64,000 nucleotides of DNA from Gemmatimonadaceae bacterium (GTDB lineage Bacteria; Gemmatimonadota; Gemmatimonadetes; Gemmatimonadales; Gemmatimonadaceae): positions 51,492 through 115,491 of the forward strand of contig WYBP01000004.1 of NCBI GenBank assembly GCA_011525845.1. The letters are read 5' to 3'. Both the position numbers and the translations under genes were made by a program. The notes beneath the pieces were generated by a model. That model was not told the DNA's origin, did no database searches, and saw only the letters and a list, made by a program, of their open reading frames with translations. This document shows, in pieces, positions 48,018 to 56,715 of this stretch (position 1 is its first letter; each line of letters starts with the position of its first letter).

Positions 48018-49041
48018 TCCCGCGCGGCTGGCAGCGGTCGATCACGTTGCGCTTGAACTGCCGGGGATCGGTGAGGATCGGCCAGAGCTCGTCGAGCCAC
48101 TTCTTCGAGTCCGCGAGCTTCTTGGGGTCGAGGCCGGCGATCGGCTGCGCCCAGATGGAGTCCACCGCCGCGCGGCGCGAGAGGTAGTGCTCGACCGTCG
48201 GCGCCCACTGCTCCGCCGTCTTGCAGGGACCGCGGTGGAGCCGGTCCCGCACCGTCCGGATCCCGAGGTTCGCCTGCGGGAAGGAGTAGCGCGCGTTCAC
48301 CGCGCCCGACCAGTCGAAGTCGTACGCGACGGGGACGTACTGCCGCTCCGGGGTCTGGAAGAGCGTGATGTTGTGCAGCGCGGAGAGGGACCAGTCGGTG
48401 TTGCCGATCCAGAACTCGAAGATCGAGAGCCGGTCGAGGGCGGGCTGGACCACGTCGGCGAAGAGCGCGCCCTTCTGTTCCACCAGCTCGAGCCCGTGCT
48501 GATCCGCCACCTCGTCCTCGATCTCGAGGAAGAACGCGCTCACCGTGATCGGCTTCACGCGGTCGGTGGAGTCGCGGTACGTGATGGTCGCCAGCCGCGT
48601 GCGGTGATGCACGGAGTCGATCGCCGCATAGGTCTGGTAGACGAGGTACTCCAGGAAGACGTACTGCTGGTACTCCTCCCGCTCCGGCCGGCAGGGCGTG
48701 GTGATCTTGAGGCGCGGGTTCCCCTGCAGGATCGAGCTGTCGCGGACCGACCGCTCGGCCTTCAGGAAGAGGGGCGGGAAGGAGCAGTTCCGCGACTGGC
48801 GGCGGAAGTGGCCGCGCGCCCGGAGCTCCACAGGGAGCCTCACCGTCGCGCCCGAGGCGTCCGTGTACTGCATCTCGGCGCCGAACCAGCGGAGCTCGGT
48901 CGAGTCGCGCTCGCGCACGAGGTCCCGCAGGTTGGTCGTGAGCGTGAGGGCGAGGGGCTCGCGCTCCTTGAAGAGCGGCTGCGCGGGGAGCTGGGCTCCC
49001 GCGAGCACGAGGATGAGGCCTGCGAGGATCGTGCGGGTCAT
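48013..49041 (-). CDS. Secreted CotH-like protein of unknown function
   Basis: A 342-residue protein with a signal peptide (MTRTILAGLILVLAGAQLPAQ). The stretch IFEFWIGNTDWSLSALHNITLF near residue 220 resembles the active-site region of CotH-type kinases, and VAYDFDWSG could supply the metal-binding Asp. The early part (LPVELRARGHFRRQSRNCSFPPLFL) also resembles CotH proteins. It overlaps the DUF4956 gene by 4 bases, an association seen for CotH and DUF4956 elsewhere. The kinase assignment is tentative. Confidence 0.7.
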   Translation of the reverse strand: MTRTILAGLILVLAGAQLPAQPLFKEREPLALTLTTNLRDLVRERDSTELRWFGAEMQYTDASGATVRLPVELRARGHFRRQSRNCSFPPLFLKAERSVRDSSILQGNPRLKITTPCRPEREEYQQYVFLEYLVYQTYAAIDSVHHRTRLATITYRDSTDRVKPITVSAFFLEIEDEVADQHGLELVEQKGALFADVVQPALDRLSIFEFWIGNTDWSLSALHNITLFQTPERQYVPVAYDFDWSGAVNARYSFPQANLGIRTVRDRLHRGPCKTAEQWAPTVEHYLSRRAAVDSIWAQPIAGLDPKKLADSKKWLDELWPILTDPRQFKRNVIDRCQPRGN

Positions 49042-50057
49042 CGCAACTCCACGCCGCGCAGCGGCGAATCGGGGATCGCGCCAAGGTCGTCGCTCACCAC
49101 GCCGGGGGTGACCGTCGGGGCCAGCGAGACGCCGTACTCCAGCACGCGGATGTCGTTCTCGCGCACGCTCCCAAGGTACTTCCACTGCGCGAAGAGCGAG
49201 ACGAAGAGCGGCTCGCAGACCGCGCGGGCGAGCTCGGGGTCCACCGTCCTGATGCGCAGCATCCGCTCGTACTCCGGGTGCTCGGCGAGCTCCGCGTCCT
49301 TCTTCTTGACCTCCGGGTCGTTCCGCATGCGCCGGCGCCAGGCCCGGTCGGCGAGCGCCTCGAGCTGGTCGGGCGACATGTCGGCCAGCACCTCCTCGTC
49401 GATGCGGGCGAGGAACATCCCGGTGCGGTTGTGCTCCTCGAGGGCCTTCTCCAGTCGCCGCTCCGCCGTCTTCCCCTCGAGCGCCACCGGCTGGCCGAAG
49501 TCGGTCCACCAGAGGAAGAGCATCAGCACGTTGAAGCCGATCGAGATCACCCAGGAGACCGCCGGGCTCACCGCCGCCGCCATGCCGATGCCGATCACCA
49601 CGAAGATGCCGGCGGCGTCCTTGCTGTCGTCGAGGTTCGTCCGGAAGCGCACCGCCGCGACGATGCCGCCGAGCGAGAAGGCGAGTGCGAGCGAGTACTT
49701 CACCAGCACCACGATCCCCGCCGCCACCACCGGCAGGATCAGGTAGGTCTGCACCACCGACTGCTGGAACCCCTTCTTGCGGCGCGTGAGCGTGTAGATC
49801 CACGCGACGGGGAGTGCGGTCGCGAACGCCGTGAGCATCGCGATCGCGGCGGCGAGTCCCGTGGGCGTCTGCACCGGCGCGGAGGGCGCGCCGGGCATCC
49901 CGCCCACGAGCTCGCCGAGCGTCTCGCCGCCGAGGACACCGAGGCTGGTGTCCGCGTAGGTGCGGAGCGCGTAGGCCACGCCCAGCGCGACGACGTAGTA
50001 CAGCACCGTGCGGAGGACGATGTTGCGCCAGAGCGGATGATCGGAGAGCGAGGCCAT
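49038..50057 (-). CDS. DUF4956 membrane protein
   Basis: A 339-residue protein with four or five membrane segments in the first 200 residues and the DUF4956 hallmark VAAVRFRTNLDDSKDAAGIF near residue 138. A soluble, charged C-terminal part follows (ERRLEKALEEHNRTGMFLARIDEE, then an Arg/Glu-rich helix). DUF4956 proteins usually sit beside CotH-like and VTC (polyphosphate polymerase-like) genes. Here only the CotH-like partner is present. ATG at 50055-50057; ATGA overlap with the partner. Confidence 0.88.
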   Translation of the reverse strand: MASLSDHPLWRNIVLRTVLYYVVALGVAYALRTYADTSLGVLGGETLGELVGGMPGAPSAPVQTPTGLAAAIAMLTAFATALPVAWIYTLTRRKKGFQQSVVQTYLILPVVAAGIVVLVKYSLALAFSLGGIVAAVRFRTNLDDSKDAAGIFVVIGIGMAAAVSPAVSWVISIGFNVLMLFLWWTDFGQPVALEGKTAERRLEKALEEHNRTGMFLARIDEEVLADMSPDQLEALADRAWRRRMRNDPEVKKKDAELAEHPEYERMLRIRTVDPELARAVCEPLFVSLFAQWKYLGSVRENDIRVLEYGVSLAPTVTPGVVSDDLGAIPDSPLRGVELR

Positions 50058-50117
50058 GGGGACCGGAGAGGGCGGGCCGACGGATGGACGGCGGGAAGGT
50101 GCCGCCGGAGGTCTCGC

Positions 50118-50141
50118 TCGGCAACTGCATCGGCAACTGCA
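50118..50141. repeat. Perfect 12-bp tandem repeat in a divergent promoter region
   Basis: TCGGCAACTGCA occurs twice head-to-tail (50118-50129, 50130-50141) between the divergent DUF4956 and phosphatase genes. The second copy ends where the -35 box of the phosphatase promoter should lie, so it may be a regulator-binding site. Confidence 0.6.
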
Positions 50142-50160
50142 CGGGAATCGGCCCACGGGG

Positions 50161-50166
50161 TATCTT
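50161..50166 (+). promoter_or_regulatory. -10 box for the phosphatase lipoprotein gene
   Basis: TATCTT, identical to the rplU -10 box, 28 bases before the ATG. The -35 region falls on the end of the 12-bp tandem repeat and is poor (TGCACG). Confidence 0.4.
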
Positions 50167-50193
50167 GAGGCGTTCCCCTCACCCCTCCGGATC

Positions 50194-51852
50194 ATGCATC
50201 GACTCCGATCCCTCGTCGTCGTGGTGTTCGGGCTGGCGGCGTGCGCGCCCGCGCAGGCGCCCGCCCAGGCGACCGCCCGACCGGCCGCCCCCGCTCCGGC
50301 GGCCGACGCGGCGCGCCCCGCGACCGCGCGCCCGTCGCTGCTGGTCTTCGTCACCATCGACCAGCTCCGGCCGGACTACCTCGATCGCTGGTACGCCCAG
50401 CTGACCGGGGGACTCCGGCGATTGATGGACCAGGGGGCGTACTACCCGCGCGGCGTGCACGACCACGCGATCACCGAGACGGCGCCGGGCCACGCGGCCA
50501 CGCTCTCCGGCCGGTTCCCGTACTCCACCGGGATCGCGAGCAACATCGCGGGCGTGAATACGCCCGACGCCCCGCTCGTGGGTGCGACGGGTGAGGGGGC
50601 GTCGCCCTACCGCTTCACCGGCACGACGATGGCCGACTGGATGACGGCGGCCGATCCGCGCACGCGCGTGCTCTCCGTCTCGCGGAAGGACCGCGGCGCG
50701 ATCCTGCCGATCGGTCGCGGGAAGTTCCCGGTGTTCTGGTACGCCTCGTCGCAGGGGCGGTTCGTGACGAGCACCTGGTACGCGGACACGCTGCCCAGCT
50801 GGGTGCAGGCGTTCAACGCCGAGGAGCGCGTCGTGAACCGCTACGCGGGCCGCACCTGGGACCTGCTCGGTCCGCCGGAGGCGTATCCGGAGCCCGACTC
50901 CGTGCCCGGGGAGGGGGCGGGGCGCGACTTCCTCTTCCCGCATCGCCTCTCGGAGGACACGGCGCGGGCGCGCGCGGCGATCATCGTGTACCCGTTCATG
51001 GACGAGCTCACGCTCGACTTCGCCTGGCGCGGCGTGCGGACGCTCGACCTCGGCGCCGGACCCGCCACCGACCTGCTCGCGGTCTCGTTCTCCACGACGG
51101 ACGCGGTCGGCCACCGGTACGGGCCGGACTCGCGCGAGATGCACGACCAGGTGCTCCGGCTCGACCGGCTGCTCGGTGCCTTCCTCGATTCGCTCGTGGC
51201 GCTGCGGGGGGCGGAGAACGTGGTCCTCGCCCTCACGTCGGACCACGGTGTCGCGCCCAGCCCCGAGATCAAGTCGTCGTGGGGGGACAACTCCAAGGCG
51301 CGCCGCGTGATGGCCGCGGACTTCACGGCGGCGCTCACCGCGACGGCGCCGCGCGTGGCGCGGGCCAAGCTCGATCCCGCGCTCTTCTCCTTCGACGGCC
51401 AGACGCTCGAGGTGGACCGGAGCAAGGCGGGCGGCAAGCAGCGGGAACTGCTCGACGTGGCGCGGACGTTCGCGGCGGAGGCCCGGCGCGTGCCGAACGT
51501 CGCGCGGGTGGACGTGATCGACGACCTGGCGCGTGCCGACACGGTGAAGGACGCGACCGCCCGTCGCTGGCTGCACATGTTCCGGCCCGGTGGGGACGTG
51601 CTGGTCGCGATCACGCTGGACCAGTTCTCGATCTTCGGCACCGCCAACGTCGCCACGCACGGTTCGCCGTACGACTACGACGCGCGCGTCCCCGTGGTCT
51701 TCTGGGGCGCGGGCATCGCGCCGGCCCGCCACACGGAGGAGGCACGGGTGGTGGACATGGCGCCCACGCTCGCCGAACTCCTCGGGGTGAAGCCCCTCGA
51801 GCGGCTCGACGGCCGCGTGCTCCGTTCGGCGCTGGCGGTGCCGCGTCCTTAG
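50194..51852 (+). CDS. Alkaline phosphatase-superfamily lipoprotein (PafA/phosphodiesterase-like)
   Basis: A 552-residue protein exported as a lipoprotein: MHRLRSLVVVVFGLAAC has a lipobox at LAAC. The metal-binding fold shows VFVTIDQLRPDYL, the nucleophile region ITETAPGHAATLSG (Thr96 likely), FSTTDAVGHRYGPDS and LTSDHGVAPSPE. The pattern is that of phosphodiesterase/PafA-type phosphomonoesterases with two zinc ions. It probably releases phosphate from organic esters outside the cytoplasmic membrane. A long Ala/Pro-rich linker follows the signal. Confidence 0.9.
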   Translation: MHRLRSLVVVVFGLAACAPAQAPAQATARPAAPAPAADAARPATARPSLLVFVTIDQLRPDYLDRWYAQLTGGLRRLMDQGAYYPRGVHDHAITETAPGHAATLSGRFPYSTGIASNIAGVNTPDAPLVGATGEGASPYRFTGTTMADWMTAADPRTRVLSVSRKDRGAILPIGRGKFPVFWYASSQGRFVTSTWYADTLPSWVQAFNAEERVVNRYAGRTWDLLGPPEAYPEPDSVPGEGAGRDFLFPHRLSEDTARARAAIIVYPFMDELTLDFAWRGVRTLDLGAGPATDLLAVSFSTTDAVGHRYGPDSREMHDQVLRLDRLLGAFLDSLVALRGAENVVLALTSDHGVAPSPEIKSSWGDNSKARRVMAADFTAALTATAPRVARAKLDPALFSFDGQTLEVDRSKAGGKQRELLDVARTFAAEARRVPNVARVDVIDDLARADTVKDATARRWLHMFRPGGDVLVAITLDQFSIFGTANVATHGSPYDYDARVPVVFWGAGIAPARHTEEARVVDMAPTLAELLGVKPLERLDGRVLRSALAVPRP

Positions 51853-51855
51853 ATT
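51850..51855 (+). promoter_or_regulatory. -10-like box upstream of the acyl-CoA dehydrogenase gene
   Basis: TAGATT, with a following GCGTGC nearly the same as at the U32 gene. No start codon follows at six bases, so this would give a leader of about 70 bases that contains the polypyrimidine tract. It overlaps the phosphatase TAG stop. Confidence 0.35.
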
Positions 51856-51890
51856 GCGTGCATCGCCGGACCGCGAAGGGAGAGGCCGTA

Positions 51891-51923
51891 CCTCCCCTCT
51901 CACATCTCCCTTCTCCCATCTGC
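51891..51923. repeat. Pyrimidine-rich tract, reverse copy of the 36053-36089 repeat
   Basis: CCTCCCCTCTCACATCTCCC and what follows is, on the minus strand, GATGGGAGAAGGGAGA-like, matching the purine tract near 36062. It lies between the phosphatase and acyl-CoA dehydrogenase genes. Confidence 0.55.
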
Positions 51924-51930
51924 CTGCCTG

Positions 51931-53148
51931 ATGCACGACTCGATCTATTTCCAGGAACACCATCTCGCCACGCGTGAGATGGTCCGTGCCTTCGCACTCG
52001 CCGAGGTCGCGCCGGTGGCGCGCGCGTTCGACGACTCCCAGGAGTTCCCGTGGGAGAACGTCAAGAAGATGGCCGACCTGGGGCTGCTCGGCATCCCGTG
52101 GCCCGAGGAGCTGGGTGGCGCCGGGCTCGACACCATCAGCTTCATCATCGCCATCGAGGAACTGGCCCGCGTCTGCGCCTCGCACTCCATCACCATCTCC
52201 GCGCACACCACGCTCGGCACCTCGCCGATCGTGAACTTCGGCACCGAGGCGCAGAAGAAGCGCTTCGTGCCCAAGCTGGCCAGCGGCAAGGTGCTCGGCG
52301 GCTTCGGCCTCACCGAGCCGGGCGCGGGCTCCGACGCCGGCGGTACCCAGACCACGGCCGTCAAGAAGGGGAGCCACTACGTCCTCAACGGGACCAAGCG
52401 CTTCATCACGCACGCAGGGGTCGGCGAGGTCTTCGTCATCACCGCGGTGACCGAGCCGGGCGCGGGCACGCGCGGCATCTCGAGCTTCATCCTCACCAAG
52501 GACAGCTGCGACCTGGAGCGCGTGAAGACGCTCGGCATCGGCCACGATCCCGAGCTCAAGGCCATGAAGGGGTTCCGCTCCGGGAAGAAGGAGGACAAGC
52601 TCGGCTGGCGCGCGTCGGACACGCGCGAGCTCATCCTCGAGGACGTCGAGGTCCCGGCGGAGAACCTGCTGGGCGAGGAGGGGAACGGCTTCGTGAACTT
52701 CATGAAGACGCTCGACGCGGGGCGGATCGGCATCGCCTCGCTCTCGCTCGGCCTCGCGCAGGGGGCGTTCGACGAGGCGCTGCGCTACACCTCCGAGCGG
52801 AAGCAGTTCGGCAAGGCCATCGCCGAGTTCCAGGGCGTGAACTTCCAGCTCTCGGACATGGCCACGGAGCTCGAGGCGGGGCGGCACCTGGTGTACCACG
52901 CGGCCTGGCTCGCCCAGAACGGGCACCCGTACAGCAAGGAGGCCGCCATGGCGAAGCTCTTCTGCTCCGAGATGGCCATGCGGGCCACGATCACGGCCAT
53001 CCAGCTGCACGGGGGGTATGGCTACACCAAGGACTATCCCGTGGAACGCATGATGCGGGACGCCAAGATCGGGGAGATCGGGGAAGGGACCTCCGAGATC
53101 CAGCGGATGGTCATCGCCCGTCACCTTTTGAAGGGCCTGTCCGTCTGA
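51931..53148 (+). CDS. Acyl-CoA dehydrogenase
   Basis: FAD enzyme of fatty-acid or branched-chain acyl-CoA oxidation. The 405-residue protein has [20 protein letters not shown] near residue 127, [14 protein letters not shown], the FAD/C-terminal motif [22 protein letters not shown], and [19 protein letters not shown] with the usual catalytic Glu. Butyryl-CoA/short-chain type is most likely. About 20 extra residues (about 200-225, [16 protein letters not shown]) form an insertion. No Shine-Dalgarno site is visible at the ATG. Confidence 0.94.
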   Translation: MHDSIYFQEHHLATREMVRAFALAEVAPVARAFDDSQEFPWENVKKMADLGLLGIPWPEELGGAGLDTISFIIAIEELARVCASHSITISAHTTLGTSPIVNFGTEAQKKRFVPKLASGKVLGGFGLTEPGAGSDAGGTQTTAVKKGSHYVLNGTKRFITHAGVGEVFVITAVTEPGAGTRGISSFILTKDSCDLERVKTLGIGHDPELKAMKGFRSGKKEDKLGWRASDTRELILEDVEVPAENLLGEEGNGFVNFMKTLDAGRIGIASLSLGLAQGAFDEALRYTSERKQFGKAIAEFQGVNFQLSDMATELEAGRHLVYHAAWLAQNGHPYSKEAAMAKLFCSEMAMRATITAIQLHGGYGYTKDYPVERMMRDAKIGEIGEGTSEIQRMVIARHLLKGLSV

Positions 53149-53172
53149 AGGGCATGGGGCTGCCCCGTTGCG

Positions 53173-53189
53173 CGACCGCGGGACGGTCG
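53173..53189 (+). other. Small hairpin after the acyl-CoA dehydrogenase gene
   Basis: CGACCG, five bases, CGGTCG (6-bp arms), starting 25 bases after the stop codon. First of three hairpins in the 275-base gap before rng. Confidence 0.35.
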
Positions 53190-53213
53190 GTACCCATATA
53201 GCAGTCTACTTGC

Positions 53214-53237
53214 GACGCCCCGGAGCCTCGGGGCGTC
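53214..53237 (+). terminator. Terminator-like hairpin after the acyl-CoA dehydrogenase gene
   Basis: GACGCCCCG, loop GAGCCT, CGGGGCGTC (9-bp perfect arms), followed by TTGTCT. Likely intrinsic terminator for the upstream gene. Confidence 0.6.
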
Positions 53238-53243
53238 TTGTCT

Positions 53244-53263
53244 GCCGGCCCGTGCGGGCCGGC
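53244..53263 (+). terminator. Second strong hairpin in the rng upstream region
   Basis: GCCGGCCC, loop GTGC, GGGCCGGC (8-bp perfect arms), followed by ATCTCTC. It is either a back-up terminator or a structure in the rng leader. The rest of the gap up to 53423 shows no clear promoter. Confidence 0.45.
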
Positions 53264-53423
53264 ATCTCTCGTGACCGGCACGACCAGACCATGGATCGCA
53301 CGCAACGCCGACTCTTCCCGAGCGTCCTGACCGCCCTCGCGGGTGGTGCAGGGATGTCGCATCGGGCGGCCCGCGCGTGGACGATCCGGTGCGGGGACGG
53401 GGGCTCATCAGCCGTGGGCAACG

Positions 53424-55085
53424 ATGAAGCGCGAGATCCTGATCAGTGCGACGCAGCGGGAAGTGCGCGTCGCGATCATCGAGGACGACCAGCTCGTTGA
53501 GTTGAAGGTCGACCGTCCGGAGAACAAGCGGATGGTCGGCGACATCTATCTCGGGAAGGTCGAGGCGGTGCTGCCCGGTATCCAGGCGGCGTTCGTGAAC
53601 ATCGGCACCGAGAAGAGCGCGTTCCTCCACAACGCCGACCTCGTGTACGACGAGGACGGGGATGAGGATGACGACGAGGAGGGCGAGGAGGACGACGCCC
53701 CCGAGGACGCGCCTGACGTGCCCGACGTCGCCGAGGTGAACGGGGCCGAGTCGCCCTACGCGCCCGCCCCGGGGGCCGCGACCGCGCCCGCGAAGAAGCA
53801 GGCGAAACGGAACGGCGGCCGCCGCCGGCGCGCCGAGCCCCCGGCGATCGAGAGCGTGCTCAAGCGCGGCCAGTCGATCATCGTGCAGGTCAGCAAGGAG
53901 CCCATCTCCACCAAGGGTCCGCGCGTGACGGCGCAGGTCTCCCTCGCCGGGCGCTTCCTGGTCTACATGCCCTTCGCCGCGCGCGTGGGCGTGAGCCGGA
54001 AGATCGGCGAGCGCGCCGAGCGGCAGCGTCTCCGCGAGCAGGTGCAGAAGGTGCTCCCCAAGGACTCGGGGGGCGTGATCGTCCGCACCGTCGGCGAGGA
54101 CGTGACGCAGGAGACCTTCACGCGCGAGCTGAACACGCTGATCGCGCAGTGGGGGCGCATCAACAAGAAGACCAAGTTCGTCGGGAACCCGCCCAAGCTC
54201 CTCCACCGCGAGACCTCGCTCACGCGCGGGATCATCCGGGACCTCTTCTCCACGAAGGTCGACAGCCTCACGGTGGACTCCAAGCAGGTCTACAACGAGA
54301 TCGTCGAGTACCTGAAGGGGATCGCGCCGGAGCTCATCGACCGCGTCCACCTGTACGAGGAGAAGGCGGGGCTCTTCGACAAGGCGGGGATCGAGACGGA
54401 GATCCGCGACCTCTTCAAGCGCCGCTGCGACCTCCCGAGCGGGGGGTACCTCATCATCGAGCCCACGGAGGCCCTGGTCTCGATCGACGTGAACTCCGGG
54501 CGCTTCACCGGCAAGAAGGACCCCGAGAAGACGGTCACCAAGACCAACATCGAGGCGGCGCGCGAGATCGCCCGCCAGCTGCGGCTCCGCGACGTCGGCG
54601 GGATCATCGTCTGCGACTTCATCGACATGGAGACGAAGGCGAACCGCGACCGCGTGCTCCAGGAGCTGCGGACGCACCTCGGGCGGGACCGCGCGCGCAC
54701 CAAGGCGTTCGCCGTGAGCGACCTGGGGCTGGTGGAGATGACGCGGCAGCGCGTCCGCCAGAGCCACCTGCACGCGATGACCGAGGCCTGCCCCACCTGC
54801 GCGGGGACGGGGCGGGTCTTCACCGCGGAGACGATCGTGCGCCGCATGGAGCGCGCCGTGCGGCGCCTCGCGAGCGACGGCCGCCGCGACGGGATCATCA
54901 TCAAGCTCCACCCGGACACGGTCATGTACGTGCTCGAGGAGGAGAAGGACCTCGTGAAGAAGCTGGAGAAGTCCGTGGGATTCTCGCTCGAGATGCGCGA
55001 CGATCCGCTCCTCAAGCCGGACGAGTTCAAGCTCGTGGTGAAGGGCGCCGGGCGCGACATCACCAGCCAGTACGCGGTGGCCTGA
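53424..55085 (+). CDS. rng: Ribonuclease E/G
   Basis: Endoribonuclease for rRNA processing and mRNA decay. From the ATG at 53424 it has 553 residues: MKREILISATQREVRVAIIE, an S1 domain, the catalytic DNase I-like domain with Asp in VSIDVNSGRFTGKKD and GIIVCDFIDME, and the zinc-link CPTCAGTG. The S1 domain is split by an insertion of about 60 residues (near 74-135), first very acidic, then Lys/Arg-rich. There is no long C-terminal scaffold, so it is RNase G-like in length. An open frame upstream of the ATG has no similarity. Confidence 0.95.
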   Translation: MKREILISATQREVRVAIIEDDQLVELKVDRPENKRMVGDIYLGKVEAVLPGIQAAFVNIGTEKSAFLHNADLVYDEDGDEDDDEEGEEDDAPEDAPDVPDVAEVNGAESPYAPAPGAATAPAKKQAKRNGGRRRRAEPPAIESVLKRGQSIIVQVSKEPISTKGPRVTAQVSLAGRFLVYMPFAARVGVSRKIGERAERQRLREQVQKVLPKDSGGVIVRTVGEDVTQETFTRELNTLIAQWGRINKKTKFVGNPPKLLHRETSLTRGIIRDLFSTKVDSLTVDSKQVYNEIVEYLKGIAPELIDRVHLYEEKAGLFDKAGIETEIRDLFKRRCDLPSGGYLIIEPTEALVSIDVNSGRFTGKKDPEKTVTKTNIEAAREIARQLRLRDVGGIIVCDFIDMETKANRDRVLQELRTHLGRDRARTKAFAVSDLGLVEMTRQRVRQSHLHAMTEACPTCAGTGRVFTAETIVRRMERAVRRLASDGRRDGIIIKLHPDTVMYVLEEEKDLVKKLEKSVGFSLEMRDDPLLKPDEFKLVVKGAGRDITSQYAVA

Positions 55086-55972
55086 TGCGTCCCCTGGCCC
55101 TCCTCCTGCTCATCCCGCTCCTCGCCTGCGACGTCGTGCGGGCGCCGGAGGGGAGCGGCGAGGGCTCGGGACTGGTGCGCACGGTCAGTGCGGGCGCGGC
55201 GAACGCGGCGGCGGCCGCGGACGGGCGCGTGGCGTTCGTCGTCCCCGACCTCGCGGATGTCCCGCCCGGCGAGATCGGCGTCGCCGTGCGCCGGGGGCGG
55301 GCACTCCTCGAGCACACCCGCGACTCCCTGCCGCAGTTCGTCGGCAACGGGCTGCGCTGCACCAGCTGCCACCTGGATGGCGGCACCCGCCGGAACGTGA
55401 TGTCCTGGGTGGGGGTGTACGCGCGCTTCCCGCAGTACCGCAGCCGGTCGGGCGCGGTGATCGACCTCGAGGAGCGGATCGGCGACTGCTTCGAGCGGAG
55501 CCTGAACGGGAAGTCCCCTGCGTACGACTCGCGGGAGATGCGCGACATGATCGCGTACATGGCGTGGCTCTCGCGCGGGACACCCGTGGGGCGCGAGACC
55601 GAGGGGCAGGGGCTCCCGCCCCTTGCGCCCGTCAAGCCCGACACGGCGGCGGGGCGTCGCACCTTCCTCGCCGAGTGTGCACGCTGCCACGGGGAGGACG
55701 GACAGGGGCTGATCCCGCCCGCCACGCCGCTCTGGGGGCCTCGGAGCTACAACATCGGGGCGGGGATGGCCCGCCTCAGGACCGCGGCGGCGTTCATCCG
55801 CGCGGGGATGCCCTATGACCGTCCGAACACGCTCACGCCGCAGCAGGCGTACGACGTGGCGGCCTACATGAACGGGCACGCGCGGCCCGACTTCAAGGGA
55901 AAGGAGAAGGACTGGCCGAACGGCGACCCGCCGCCGGACGTCGCCTACCAGACGACCGCCCGGCGCAGGTAG
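55085..55972 (+). CDS. Diheme c-type cytochrome lipoprotein, thiosulfate dehydrogenase (TsdA)-like
   Basis: A 295-residue protein with a lipoprotein signal (MRPLALLLLIPLLAC) and two heme sites, CTSCH near residue 95 and CARCH near residue 197. Family motifs are NGLRCTSCHLDGG, IGDCFERSLNGKSPAYDSREM and PLWGPRSYNIGAGMARL, the pattern of TsdA, which oxidises thiosulfate to tetrathionate or runs in reverse. Substrate is not certain. The ATG shares one base with the rng stop (TGATG), so an rng-cytochrome pair is translated together, an unexpected link. Confidence 0.9.
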   Translation: MRPLALLLLIPLLACDVVRAPEGSGEGSGLVRTVSAGAANAAAAADGRVAFVVPDLADVPPGEIGVAVRRGRALLEHTRDSLPQFVGNGLRCTSCHLDGGTRRNVMSWVGVYARFPQYRSRSGAVIDLEERIGDCFERSLNGKSPAYDSREMRDMIAYMAWLSRGTPVGRETEGQGLPPLAPVKPDTAAGRRTFLAECARCHGEDGQGLIPPATPLWGPRSYNIGAGMARLRTAAAFIRAGMPYDRPNTLTPQQAYDVAAYMNGHARPDFKGKEKDWPNGDPPPDVAYQTTARRR

Positions 55973-56018
55973 CGGCCCCCGGGCGACGGGCACTCCCAAA
56001 CGCCCCAACGGCAACCAC

Positions 56019-56047
56019 TTGACCCGACTCCGGAGTGCGGGTATCTT
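56019..56047 (+). promoter_or_regulatory. Strong sigma-70-type promoter of rplU-rpmA
   Basis: TTGACC (56019-56024), 17 bases, TATCTT (56042-56047). The start should be near 56054, giving a 36-base leader with GAGAGAAG before the rplU ATG. Confidence 0.8.
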
Positions 56048-56089
56048 CAGTGGCTCCTACAGAAAACCGCACTCCGAGAGAAGTTCACC

Positions 56090-56407
56090 ATGTCGTACGC
56101 AATCTTCCGCTCCGGCGGCAAGCAGTTCCGCGCCGAGAAGGGCACCACGCTCAGGCTGCCGACCCTCCCCGGGGACGCCGGCGCCACCGTGGAGTTCAAT
56201 GACGTCCTCCTCGGCTCCGACGGGTCGAACGTGAAGGTCGGCGTGCCGACCATCAAGGGCGCGTCCGTCACCGCCGAGATCGTGAAGCACGGCCTCGGGG
56301 ACAAGATCGTCGTCTTCAAGTTCAAGCGCCGGAAGAACTACTCCAAGAAGCAGGGACACCGGCAGGGCTTCACCGAAGTCCGCATCCGCGACATCACCCT
56401 CGGCTGA
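56090..56407 (+). CDS. rplU: 50S ribosomal protein L21
   Basis: The 105-residue L21 protein starts MSYAIFRSGGKQFRAEKG and contains the family motif KRRKNYSKKQGHRQGFTEVRI near residue 81. It binds 23S rRNA domain VI region. It is first in the conserved rplU-rpmA pair, with a consensus promoter and a Shine-Dalgarno-like GAGAGAAG, unlike many genes here. The usual third gene, obgE, does not follow. Confidence 0.98.
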   Translation: MSYAIFRSGGKQFRAEKGTTLRLPTLPGDAGATVEFNDVLLGSDGSNVKVGVPTIKGASVTAEIVKHGLGDKIVVFKFKRRKNYSKKQGHRQGFTEVRIRDITLG

Positions 56408-56425
56408 CCGAGGAGATCCCATCCC

Positions 56426-56692
56426 ATGGCACACAAGAAAGGCGTAGGCTCCTCCCGCAACGGGCGCGACTCCAACCCGCAGTACCGCGGCGTCAAGAAG
56501 TTCGGCGGTGAGCGCGTGATCCCGGGGAACATCATCCTCCGGCAGTGCGGCACGAAGTGGCATCCCGGCAACAACGTCGGGCTGGGCACCGACTACACCA
56601 TCTACTCGCTCATCGAGGGCGTGGTGAAGTTCGAGCACAAGTCCAAGACCCGCTTCAAGGTCTCCGTGTATCCGGAAGCGGCGACGGCGTAA
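56426..56692 (+). CDS. rpmA: 50S ribosomal protein L27
   Basis: The 88-residue L27 protein starts [19 protein letters not shown], so its N-terminus reaches the peptidyl-transferase centre without a cleavable leader. It continues [15 protein letters not shown] and [12 protein letters not shown]. It is 18 bases after rplU with GAGGAG upstream. A strong terminator follows. Confidence 0.98.
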   Translation: MAHKKGVGSSRNGRDSNPQYRGVKKFGGERVIPGNIILRQCGTKWHPGNNVGLGTDYTIYSLIEGVVKFEHKSKTRFKVSVYPEAATA

Positions 56693-56715
56693 CGCCGCTC
56701 GCCCCAGGAATCGCG

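Noticed and set aside
53291..53500. Small frame MDRTQRRLFPSVLTALAGG... overlapping the start of rng
   Set aside because: It overlaps the conserved RNase E/G N-terminus by 77 bases in another frame, has no ribosome-binding site and no family similarity.
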